Below the pieces are notes generated by a model. It worked only from the letters and a program-made list of their open reading frames with translations. It was not told where the DNA came from and did not search any database. From Verrucomicrobiales bacterium (GTDB lineage Bacteria; Verrucomicrobiota; Verrucomicrobiia; Limisphaerales; J093), in contig JACKPW010000057.1 in NCBI GenBank assembly GCA_024233215.1, forward strand, positions 1-12,988: a DNA stretch of 12,988 bases, written 5' to 3'. How positions within the stretch are numbered: the first letter of the stretch is position 1; every line of letters starts with the position of its first letter. The translations under genes were made by a program, and so were the position numbers. Positions 1 to 6,871 of this stretch are shown here, piece after piece.

Positions 1-248
1 GTGTATCCGGGGCCGGGGGCCACCCGGCGCCCGGTCGCATCGGTCAACTCCACTGTGCTCAAGACGGCGCGACCCGTCTGTGCGTCGACGATTTCGCAGT
101 GAAGCATCGCCGTCTCGGCGCTCCTCGCGGTGATCGCTGCCAGGGATAGTGCCAGCAGGGTTGTGGCCTGGGTTCGGTTTCCCGGCCAGCCACACCGGGC
201 GCGAACCGTCCGGGATGAGGCGCAGCGGTGGGAAGGTGCGTGCTTCAT
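1..248 (-). CDS. N-terminal part of an exported protein, possibly CehA/McbA-like metallohydrolase (partial)
   Basis: The frame opens with ATG at 248-246, inside the stop codon of the upstream lipoprotein gene (ATGA, 4-bp overlap), and stays open to the window edge, giving about 82 residues without a stop. Residues 1-28 are basic and polar. Residues about 29-44 (TTLLALSLAAITARSA) form a hydrophobic, Ala-rich segment ending in a plausible signal peptidase I site, so export is likely. The mature start reads LHCEIVDAQTGRAVLSTVEL, then TDATGRRVAPG. This 'D-x-x-T-G-x-x-V ... D-x-x-G-R' pattern is typical of the carboxypeptidase-regulatory-like beta-sandwich that begins many CehA/McbA-type metallohydrolases of this phylum. 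The catalytic part is outside the window, so the family is a guess; other secreted proteins start the same way. Translational coupling to the lipoprotein gene is expected from the overlap. Confidence 0.6.
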   Translation of the reverse strand, partial: MKHAPSHRCASSRTVRARCGWPGNRTQATTLLALSLAAITARSAETAMLHCEIVDAQTGRAVLSTVELTDATGRRVAPGPGY

Positions 249-793
249 TTCGGCTCTGCGAAGGGTGTACCTTCATACAGTGCTCCCACCCAGGCGTTGG
301 CAAACGGTTTGAGCAAATCCTCGACGTGGTCACCTCCAAAGGTGGCCCATTTGCTTCTTGCGTCGAAACGGGCCTTCGACACGACGCGACCATCGGGAGG
401 TGACAGCAATCGCAACTCAATATTCAGGAAGTCCGACTTCCCGGTCCACTCGGTGGGTTCTTCCTCCCAGCTGAACACGTCACTTTCGAGCACATAGGTG
501 AAGCCTTGATGGATGGCATTGGTCAGGTGGGTCCCCAGAACTGTCACCTCGTCTGAGAGCGTCAACCGCTGGCAGTGGGGCCGGAACGCCTCAAGCAGCG
601 TTTCCGCGCACTTGCGTCCAGAACCGGGCTCATCGTAGGCGTCAGGTGGCACGATGATGAAAATCCCCTCCTCTGGCCGCAGCAGGCTGCCCGGTGCCTG
701 GTACTGCTGCACGTGATAAGTGGACTTGCACCCTACCAGTGGCGTCGCGGCGACGGCGATCACCAAGCTCCAGAAACCTGGTTTCAGTTTCAT
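245..793 (-). CDS. DUF4823-like lipoprotein
   Basis: A protein of 182 residues. I chose ATG at 793-791; an in-frame TTG five codons upstream (808-806) is possible, but neither has a clear Shine-Dalgarno sequence. The N-terminus is a lipoprotein signal: MKLKP, a hydrophobic stretch (residues 7-19), then the lipobox L19-V20-G21-C22, so the mature protein should be anchored through Cys22. The body resembles DUF4823, a family of small lipoproteins known mostly from gammaproteobacteria. The matching blocks are IFIIVPPDAYDEPGSG (44-59), WEEEPTEWTGKSD (109-121), a beta-rich segment IELRLLSPPDGRVVSKA (125-141), and SKWATFGGDHVEDLL (147-161) near the C-terminus. The family's function is unknown and no catalytic residues are evident. 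The stop overlaps the next gene's start by 4 bp, so the two are probably one transcript. Family recognition is from memory of the motif blocks. Confidence 0.8.
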   Translation of the reverse strand: MKLKPGFWSLVIAVAATPLVGCKSTYHVQQYQAPGSLLRPEEGIFIIVPPDAYDEPGSGRKCAETLLEAFRPHCQRLTLSDEVTVLGTHLTNAIHQGFTYVLESDVFSWEEEPTEWTGKSDFLNIELRLLSPPDGRVVSKARFDARSKWATFGGDHVEDLLKPFANAWVGALYEGTPFAEPK

Positions 794-935
794 GAGCGGG
801 ATTATCAAGCCCGTGCCGCCATCGTCAAGCGACCACCCGCGCCCGTAATGTCACCTCGGGCCGGAGGAGCCCTGCCTTGTCGGGAACCGACCGAAAACGG
901 TTGCTCTACCGCCCCGTCACCGGGACCATGCCATC

Positions 936-2411
936 ATGTTCGGAATAAATGGCATTGACCGCGGTTCCTCCCAGCGAAACCGGTTCGCCCTGGTGCTCGG
1001 CGGGCTTCTCCTGGCCCAGGCCATCGCCGCTGATGATTTGCGCGTGGCCACGTTTTCCTGCGATGTGACCCCTCCGATTGGTCATCCCCTGTGCGGTGGC
1101 TGGATCAAACCGCTGGAGGCGGTGGATGATCCTCTGCTGGCGAAGGGGGTGGTCCTCGAAGACGGATCGAATCGTTACGTGGTCTGCTCGGTGGACTGGT
1201 GCCTCCTGCAGACCGGCGCGTTCGAGGCGTTTCGGGATCAACTTGCGGCCGGGGCGGATGTGTCGCCGGACCACGTTTCCGTGCACACGGTGCATCAGCA
1301 CAATGCGCCCATTGCCGACGCCAACGCCGAGCTGCTGTTACGTCGGACGGAGGCGCCTCCGGCGCACCTGGATTTGGATTTCCTCGCGGAGGCAACCCGC
1401 CGCCTTGCCGGCACGGTGCGGGAGGCCTGTCGCCGGTTCGAGGGATTTGATCAAGTGGGTTTCGGACAGGCGAGGGTGGAGAAGTTTGCTTCGAACCGGC
1501 GGTTGCGTCGCGAGGACGGCTCGGTCTGGGTGCGCTACAGCAGCACGAAGGATCCGGCCCAACATGCGGCGCCGGAGGGGCTGATTGATCCCTGGCTGCG
1601 GACGATCACGCTCCTGCACGGCGACCGGCCGCTGGTCCGGATGCACTACTACGCGAGCCATCCCATGAGCTACTACGGTGACGGCCGGGCGACCTCGGAC
1701 ACGGTGGGATTGGCACGAGCCCGGCTTGAACGCGAGGAGCAGGTGCCGCAGATCTATTTCACCGGTTGTGGGGGCAACATCACGGCCGGCAAGTACAACG
1801 ACGGTTCACCGGAGGCGCGGGTTGCCCTGACGGCGCGCATTTACGGTGCCATGACCCGTTCGGTTGCGGCCACGAAGACCTTTCCCGTCTCACGCGTCGG
1901 ATGGCGCACGGCAAACCCCCGGTTCTTCCTGCGAACCGAACCGGAATGGTCGGAGGAAACCGCCCGCCGGGTGATCGGCGACACTGACGCCTCCCCGCAG
2001 CAACGGTTGAACGCGGCCTTGAACCTGGCCTGGATCGAACGGTTCCATCGCGATCCGACCATTGAGTTGCACAGTCTCGAACTCGGTCCGGTCACGAGCC
2101 TGTATCTGCCGGGCGAATCGTTTATCGAGTATCAACTCTTCGCCCACGGGCTCGCTCCGGACCGGCCGCTCGCGGTGGCGGCGTATGGGGAGAGCGGTCC
2201 CGGCTACATCTGCACCGACGTCGCCTTTGGCGAAGGGGGGTATGAGCCGACCGATTCGCGCGTCGGACCTCCCGGCGAACTGGAGATGAAGCGGGCAATC
2301 GGAGAGCTACTCCGCGGTGGTGATGAACTCAAGCAGGTCGGCCACCGCCGGGGGGTGGAGGTCGATCAACAAGCCCTCGGGCATGATCGACTTGCCCTGA
2401 CTCCGCATTGA
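936..2411 (+). CDS. Neutral/alkaline ceramidase-like exported hydrolase
   Basis: A protein of 491 residues starting at ATG 936, with only a weak upstream GGGA. Residues 16-31 (RFALVLGGLLLAQAIA) form a signal peptide with a likely cut after Ala31. The mature protein starts with LRVATFSCDVTPPIGHPLCG, the standard opening of the PVC branch of the neutral/alkaline non-lysosomal ceramidase superfamily. Candidate metal-site motifs are HTVHQHNAP (117-125) and YYASHPMSYYGDG (238-250). The conserved loop GCGGNITAGKYNDG (277-290) corresponds to the glycine-rich active-site region of ceramidases, and AYGESGPGYI (416-425) is conserved near the C-terminus. The protein is shorter than true ceramidases (usually over 600 residues) and has no clear C-terminal Ig-like domain, so the natural substrate is unknown; a lipid or other amide or ester is plausible. 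The last ~35 residues (from GELLRGGD) are antisense to the end of the convergent dehydrogenase gene and look unlike the family, suggesting read-through beyond an ancestral stop. It faces the lipoprotein gene divergently across 142 bp. Confidence 0.82.
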   Translation: MFGINGIDRGSSQRNRFALVLGGLLLAQAIAADDLRVATFSCDVTPPIGHPLCGGWIKPLEAVDDPLLAKGVVLEDGSNRYVVCSVDWCLLQTGAFEAFRDQLAAGADVSPDHVSVHTVHQHNAPIADANAELLLRRTEAPPAHLDLDFLAEATRRLAGTVREACRRFEGFDQVGFGQARVEKFASNRRLRREDGSVWVRYSSTKDPAQHAAPEGLIDPWLRTITLLHGDRPLVRMHYYASHPMSYYGDGRATSDTVGLARARLEREEQVPQIYFTGCGGNITAGKYNDGSPEARVALTARIYGAMTRSVAATKTFPVSRVGWRTANPRFFLRTEPEWSEETARRVIGDTDASPQQRLNAALNLAWIERFHRDPTIELHSLELGPVTSLYLPGESFIEYQLFAHGLAPDRPLAVAAYGESGPGYICTDVAFGEGGYEPTDSRVGPPGELEMKRAIGELLRGGDELKQVGHRRGVEVDQQALGHDRLALTPH

Positions 2412-5396
2412 CGCAATGCGGGATCGCGGCACCACGGTTTCCATTCCGTAGGCCTGTCGCAGCGTCACTGCCTGGTCGGTCTCGTTCACGACGATGCCCA
2501 GCATGCTCTCGTCGTCCGTGGTCTCGATCTCAAACGCCAGGTATTGCGGCAGCATCTCGCGATTTGGATCGAGAACACTGACCAGCAGTTTGTCCTTCCC
2601 CGCAGTCTTGACCGTCGAGAGCCGCGGTCCCAGGTCGGTTCCCTCGCCTCCCAGGCGGTGACAGGACGCGCAACGCTCGAGAAACAGCGTCTTCCCTTTT
2701 TGGGGATCGCCGGTGAGCGACGCGGCGGGGAGCAGCGCGGACAACGTTTCCTCCAGGTCGGCGGGCTTTCGCGAGGCGAGCAACCGGATGGCTTCGCGCT
2801 TGATCCCGGCATCGCGGTGATTCATCAGGAAATCGACCTGCACCGACGACAGATCGGCCGGCCGCACGGTTCCGGCCTCGATGCCGGCAAAGAGCGCGGT
2901 GATCCGTTCGGGGCGGGCCAACAGAAGCGGGGCCACCGCCTCGCGCATGCGCGGGGTCCAGGCCCGCCACCGGGCGACCAGCCCGGGCCCCACCTCCGGC
3001 GCGGTGAAGCGACCCACCGTGCGAATGGCAGCCAGTTGCACCTCGCGCGGCTGCGTTTGCGTCAACAGGGAGAGCAGCGTTTCCCCCACCGTTTCAAACG
3101 GTCGGGCCCCCAGAAGCTCGATGGCCTGAACCCGGGTCGTCACCGGGGCGTCCTGGGCCACCGCGAGGTCGGCGGCGCGATCCAGCAGTGCCTCCATGCC
3201 CGTGAGGTCGAGACTCTGGTTCGCGCGGCGAAGACCTTCACCCAAGGCATGCACGAGCGTGAACGCAACGGCGGAATCGGCCTGGCTGATGTAGGATCGA
3301 ACCGGAGCGATTTCCGCCGGTCGGTTGCGGGCACCGACCAGCTCCACCAGCTGGCCCAGGAATTCGTGCTCCGCCTGGCCCGGCGCCGGGGAGGCATCAG
3401 GCGCGAACCACGCCACCACTCGGGCGAACATGGCATCGACACCATCGGTCAACGAGTTCAGGACGGCCGCGCGCGTATAGGCGCTTCCCGCATCGATCCG
3501 TGCAATGTGCGCCAGGGCGTCGATGCGCCGGGGGTCCTTCAACTCGCCCAGGGTGAAGGCGAGCTGGAAGCGCACCCGGGCCGAGGGATCCCCGGCGAGG
3601 GCGAGCAGCCCCTGCCGCAGTTCCTCGTTGCCCCCCGAATCCAGAAAGCGCTCGGCCAGTCGAACACTGTGCTCGCGCACCGCGTCGTCCGGATCCTTCA
3701 GGCCGCTTTGCAGGTGGCCCGGCGCGAGCGCCTGCAGGCCGTCCAGTGCGTACAAGGCGTGAAGGCGTCCGAGAGGCGAAGGCGAGGTACTGAGCAGCGC
3801 TTCGAGCAAGGGCACCGCGGCAGGGTCCTGTCCCTCGTAAAGCAGCCGGGCTGCGGTCTCGCGGTGCCAGGCATTCGGATGGGCGAGCGTGCCGACCCAT
3901 TCGGCGGTGGCGGCCTGGCTCAGCTGCGGGTCCGGTCGGCGTCGGAAGTTCTCCGGCACGATGCGGTAAATGCGGCCACGGTCGTTCCCGCTGTTCAGGT
4001 CGAGTTGTTCCTTGATGCCCGGTGGCAGCGACCACGGGTGCTCGATGATCTCGCGGTACATGTCGATGAGATACAGCGTGCCGTCCGGGGCGTTGGCGAG
4101 CTGGACCGGCCGGAACCACGTGTCCGTCGAGGTGAGGAACTCCGTGCGTTGCTCGTCGTCGGGGCGCTGCGCGATGAGCTCGACGCCGTCGGCATGAACC
4201 CGTTTCCGATGCAGCAGGTTGCTGCCACAGTCGGCAATGAAGGCGTCGCCGACAAAGCCCGGCGGCCAGGCGTCGCCGCGGTAGATCATGATGCCGGTCG
4301 AACTGGTGAAATAGCCGCTGGCCCGGCCGCCCCCTTCGATGGGGCCCGGCACCAGGCCTGCCACGCGCCATTGGGTGCGCAGGACCCGCCAGGGTTCATC
4401 CGGACTGGTGCGGTAAACCGGCGCCGCCGGGCCGTCCGCGGCAATGCTCACGAGCGCGCGCGGCAGGTTGAAGTCCGGGTTGTGCCCCGCGTAGCGGTCG
4501 TCGAAGAGGAATGCCCGAATGTGGTCGCTGTTGTTGCAGGTGAAGCGGATGCCGCGGTCGTTGAAACTCAGGCCATACTGACCGCCGCCGGCCTCGGACA
4601 TCAGTTCGAGCGTGCGCGGGTCGAAGGCGAAGTCGCGTCCGCGGACGTTGACCGGCTTGCGTTCCGGATGTTTGAGACAGGTGATCTCGCCGCCGTTGGG
4701 GGCGGTGCAACCGTGGATGCGATTGTCCAGTCCCCAGCGAAAGCTGTTCACCATCGCCTGCATGTTGAGCTGGTTCGTCCGGTACGGCGCGTAGTCGATG
4801 GCAAAACCGGTGAAGACCTTCTCGCGTCGATCGGCCACCCGGTCCCCGTCGGTGTCCTTGAGGTAAAACACGTCCGGGGTGGCGGCGACGAACACCCCGC
4901 CGTCCCAACAGATCACGGCCGTCGGCCAGGGAAGGTCGTTCGCATAGACCGTCGATTTCTCATACCGGCCGTCCCCGTCGAGGTCCTCGAGCAAGCGGAT
5001 GCGGCCCAGATGCGGATTGGCGTCGCGCAACTCCGAGTAATCGATCATCTCGACAACGAACATCCTGCCATCGGCATCGAAGCAGAGTTCGATGGGATCG
5101 CGGACCTGGGGTTCATGGGCGGCAAGTTCAATGTGAAATCCTGGGCGGAGCTTGAAGGTGCCGGAGGCCTCGGCCACTGCGACGGGGGGCAGGTGAGGCA
5201 GTGTGGGCGGATCGGTGGGGGCTTCGGCGCCTGCCAGCATCGTGGGTGACGAGGCAAGAGCAAGGAGCAGGGCGGTTGCCAGCCAACGCGGGCTCACAAC
5301 GGCTTCGGCGACACGTTGTTTGGGGCGACGCGGCTCAGCGATCGGCGTGGTCGGCGTCGAGGGTGAGAGGCGAATGGGCGATCCGCAGTGTGCCAT
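2307..5396 (-). CDS. PVC-type membrane-bound dehydrogenase: beta-propeller, HEAT repeats and C-terminal heme c domain
   Basis: A protein of 1029 residues using ATG 5396-5394. The frame stays open upstream to 5783, but that part has no domain character and crosses an intergenic repeat, so I excluded it. ATG 5465 is an alternative start. Residues 38-57 (WLATALLLALASSPTMLAGA) are a signal peptide or anchor. Residues about 83-481 form the sorbosone/glucose dehydrogenase-like propeller (starting FHIELAAHEPQVRDP, ending GRIYRIVP), with Asp-rich loops DLDGDGRYE (139-147) and DTDGDRVADRRE (181-192) that could bind calcium. Residues about 490-885 are Ala/Leu-rich HEAT-like helices. The C-terminus is the Pirellula/Verrucomicrobium-type heme domain: heme c motif CASCH (909-913), GTDLGPRLS, and NREMLPQYLAF, whose Met948 is a likely axial ligand. 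The fold predicts an exported redox enzyme, probably oxidising a sugar or alcohol and passing electrons to heme; the substrate cannot be read from sequence. No adjacent gene suggests an operon. Its 3' end overlaps the convergent hydrolase gene. Confidence 0.88.
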   Translation of the reverse strand: MAHCGSPIRLSPSTPTTPIAEPRRPKQRVAEAVVSPRWLATALLLALASSPTMLAGAEAPTDPPTLPHLPPVAVAEASGTFKLRPGFHIELAAHEPQVRDPIELCFDADGRMFVVEMIDYSELRDANPHLGRIRLLEDLDGDGRYEKSTVYANDLPWPTAVICWDGGVFVAATPDVFYLKDTDGDRVADRREKVFTGFAIDYAPYRTNQLNMQAMVNSFRWGLDNRIHGCTAPNGGEITCLKHPERKPVNVRGRDFAFDPRTLELMSEAGGGQYGLSFNDRGIRFTCNNSDHIRAFLFDDRYAGHNPDFNLPRALVSIAADGPAAPVYRTSPDEPWRVLRTQWRVAGLVPGPIEGGGRASGYFTSSTGIMIYRGDAWPPGFVGDAFIADCGSNLLHRKRVHADGVELIAQRPDDEQRTEFLTSTDTWFRPVQLANAPDGTLYLIDMYREIIEHPWSLPPGIKEQLDLNSGNDRGRIYRIVPENFRRRPDPQLSQAATAEWVGTLAHPNAWHRETAARLLYEGQDPAAVPLLEALLSTSPSPLGRLHALYALDGLQALAPGHLQSGLKDPDDAVREHSVRLAERFLDSGGNEELRQGLLALAGDPSARVRFQLAFTLGELKDPRRIDALAHIARIDAGSAYTRAAVLNSLTDGVDAMFARVVAWFAPDASPAPGQAEHEFLGQLVELVGARNRPAEIAPVRSYISQADSAVAFTLVHALGEGLRRANQSLDLTGMEALLDRAADLAVAQDAPVTTRVQAIELLGARPFETVGETLLSLLTQTQPREVQLAAIRTVGRFTAPEVGPGLVARWRAWTPRMREAVAPLLLARPERITALFAGIEAGTVRPADLSSVQVDFLMNHRDAGIKREAIRLLASRKPADLEETLSALLPAASLTGDPQKGKTLFLERCASCHRLGGEGTDLGPRLSTVKTAGKDKLLVSVLDPNREMLPQYLAFEIETTDDESMLGIVVNETDQAVTLRQAYGMETVVPRSRIASMRSQGKSIMPEGLLIDLHPPAVADLLEFITTAE

Positions 5397-5667
5397 GCCT
5401 CTGATTACATTTGGATTGCTCCACAAGGAAGCCGAATCTGGCAATGGCCTGAAGGGAAGAGGCATCCCGTCTTCGCGCCAGGAGCGCGGCCCGCCGAGTC
5501 CGCGGGTGAACAAATCCGGTTGCACCTGGCAGGCAATGAACGGGACACCGAGACCTCCCGGCTGACTGGCAAGGAAGTGAGACGCGATCCTCCGTCGGGA
5601 GGGCATTGACTCGATCGGTTGTTCTACTTCACCCGCCGTTGCTCCGGGGGAAAGAAAGTTGAACCTA

Positions 5668-5707
5668 CCGTGAAAGATCGGCACGTTCGGGTCGTAGCAA
5701 AGGGAGA
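5668..5707 (+). promoter_or_regulatory. Conserved 40-bp upstream element, copy A
   Basis: It begins CCGTGAAAGATC and ends GGGTCGTAG plus 10 bases to AGGGAGA. It matches 11765-11804 at 34 of 40 positions without gaps, in the same orientation. It starts 115 bp before the ATG of the prepilin-like gene; the other copy starts 121 bp before its gene. Both leaders then carry AAGACGA directly before the ribosome binding site (5763-5769 and 11868-11874). This suggests a shared promoter or 5'-leader element. A dispersed repeat without regulatory function, or the remnant of a coding sequence on the other strand, are alternatives. Confidence 0.5.
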
Positions 5708-5770
5708 TGCCGGGCGAGTCCGGTGGTGTGGCTTGGTATACGCCCGGATGCGGCTCCGGCGGAAGACGAG

Positions 5771-5775
5771 AAAGG
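5771..5775 (+). promoter_or_regulatory. Ribosome binding site supporting the start at 5783
   Basis: AAAGG lies 7 bases before ATG 5783. It is the best Shine-Dalgarno-like match near the prepilin gene's possible starts and the main reason for choosing this start over ATG 5927 or GTG 5972. Confidence 0.5.
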
Positions 5776-5782
5776 CGCGACA

Positions 5783-6871
5783 ATGCAGATCCGAAATCTC
5801 CTCAAGTCGGCGGATCATGAAGTGGAGGGAACCACGAAATACACGAATCACACGAAAACACGGAAAGAGAGCCAATTCGTGCCGACGTCGGAGGGGCCAC
5901 GTACTGCTGACCACGCCGGTTTCTCCATGCGAACAACGCAGGCCCGAGGCACGTCTCGGTGTTCCCTTCGTGTGTTTCGTGTATTTCGTGGTTCCGTCGA
6001 ATCAAACGGCTCTGCCTTCACGCTGATCGAGTTGCTGGTGGTCATCGCGATCATCGCGATCCTGGCCGGCATGCTCCTGCCGGCGTTGGGCCGGGCCAGG
6101 GCGAAAGGTCAGGGCGCCGCGTGTCTTGGCAACCTGCGCCAGATGGGCCTCGCCTGGCTGATGTACGGGGATGACAACCAGGGGCGCTTCCCCCCGAATG
6201 ACGGTAACCCGCCGGGACAGGCAACCCGTGATGTCAGCCAGACCTGGGTGGTGGGTTTTCTCCTGCACACAGAACGATCGGGCCCGAAGGTGGAGGCGGA
6301 GACCCTGGATAACACCAACACCTTCTTTCTGACTGACAGCCTTTTGGGTCCGTATCTCGAACGGTCCACTTCGGTCTGGCGCTGCCCGGCAGACAAATCG
6401 ATCTCCGTCCACGGTGGCCGGACCTACCCGCGGGTCCGCAGCGTCGCGATGAACCAGTATATGGGCCCGGACTCGCTGCTGCGAGCGACACCGCCGGCTC
6501 AGAACGGGGTTCGGAACATGACGAGGGAGGGAGATGTTCGCGAACCGAGCAACACGTTTGTCCTCATCGAGGAGCATCCCAAGACGATCAACAACGGCTT
6601 GTTCACCGTGGTGATGGCTGGTTTCAATCCCGTCAATCCGGCCTTGTACCAGTGGCACAACTATCCCGCCTCCAACCACGGTCGGACCAGCAACCTGTCC
6701 TTCGCCGACGGCCATGCGGAAGGAAAGACCTGGAAGGATCCCAGAACGCTGGCCGCGCCCAATCGGAGTGGCGGTCTAGAAGGTGGTCAACCGAAGGTCG
6801 AGAACCCTGACAATCCGGACGTTCGCTGGCTCCAGGAACGCACGAGCTACTCCTGGCCGCCCGGGCGCTGA
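5783..6871 (+). CDS. Prepilin-type / H-X9-DG protein (type II secretion pseudopilin-like)
   Basis: A protein of 362 residues from ATG 5783. The core is a class III-like prepilin signal, GSAFTLIELLVV, followed by IAIIAILAGMLLPAL and an Arg/Lys-rich turn. Cleavage should precede Phe79, and the conserved Glu is at position 5 of the mature form. The C-terminal half carries CPADKS (201-206) and NHGRTSNLSFADGH (298-311), which fits H-X9-DG exactly (His299, Asp309-Gly310). These proteins are abundant in Verrucomicrobiota and Planctomycetota; they are probably membrane-anchored envelope or secretion-related pseudopilins, with individual roles unknown. The leader before the cleavage site is unusually long (about 78 residues) because the frame runs through a 168-bp inverted-repeat element (5828-5995) without a stop. 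Starting at GTG 5972, inside the element, would give a normal leader of about 15 residues. About 50 further residues rich in Pro, Gly and Arg follow the H-X9-DG block. The 3' end overlaps the convergent kinase gene by 25 bp. Confidence 0.85.
   Translation: MQIRNLLKSADHEVEGTTKYTNHTKTRKESQFVPTSEGPRTADHAGFSMRTTQARGTSRCSLRVFRVFRGSVESNGSAFTLIELLVVIAIIAILAGMLLPALGRARAKGQGAACLGNLRQMGLAWLMYGDDNQGRFPPNDGNPPGQATRDVSQTWVVGFLLHTERSGPKVEAETLDNTNTFFLTDSLLGPYLERSTSVWRCPADKSISVHGGRTYPRVRSVAMNQYMGPDSLLRATPPAQNGVRNMTREGDVREPSNTFVLIEEHPKTINNGLFTVVMAGFNPVNPALYQWHNYPASNHGRTSNLSFADGHAEGKTWKDPRTLAAPNRSGGLEGGQPKVENPDNPDVRWLQERTSYSWPPGR
5828..5995. repeat. 168-bp inverted-repeat element, copy 1
   Basis: It starts GGAACCACGAAATACACGAA and ends with the near-complement TTTCGTGTATTTCGTGGTTCC (final 20 bases), giving terminal inverted repeats of about 29 bp. 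It aligns without gaps to 10198-10365. The ends are almost identical between copies, and interior blocks such as TGACCA(C/T)GCCG and CGGAGG are conserved. No transposase is encoded, so if it is mobile it is a passenger (MITE- or REP-like). Here it lies inside the prepilin frame, and 168 bp equals 56 codons. Confidence 0.85.

Larger units (their letters stand above)
5397..5782. other. Divergent intergenic gap of 386 bp
   Basis: This gap separates the divergent dehydrogenase and prepilin-like genes and must hold both promoters. A minus-strand frame continuous with the dehydrogenase crosses it, but its translation (for example CYDPNVPIFHGRFNF) comes partly from a repeated element and has no recognisable domain. 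The one clear feature is the conserved 40-bp element at 5668-5707. I see no RNA gene and no convincing sigma-70 promoter. Confidence 0.5.

Noticed and set aside
889..906. Small inverted repeat ACCG-AAAA-CGGT upstream of the hydrolase gene as an operator
   Set aside because: A 4-bp stem is too short to distinguish from chance in this base composition.
2544..5249. A 901-codon open frame on the plus strand
   Set aside because: It is exactly antisense to the dehydrogenase/heme gene, whose domains and CASCH motif are clear. The translation is rich in Arg, Gly, Gln and His with no domain, as expected for a shadow frame in high-GC DNA.
5397..5783. N-terminal extension of the dehydrogenase frame by 129 codons
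   Set aside because: It would put more than 160 residues before the signal peptide and crosses the conserved 40-bp element. The start at 5396 fits an exported protein better.
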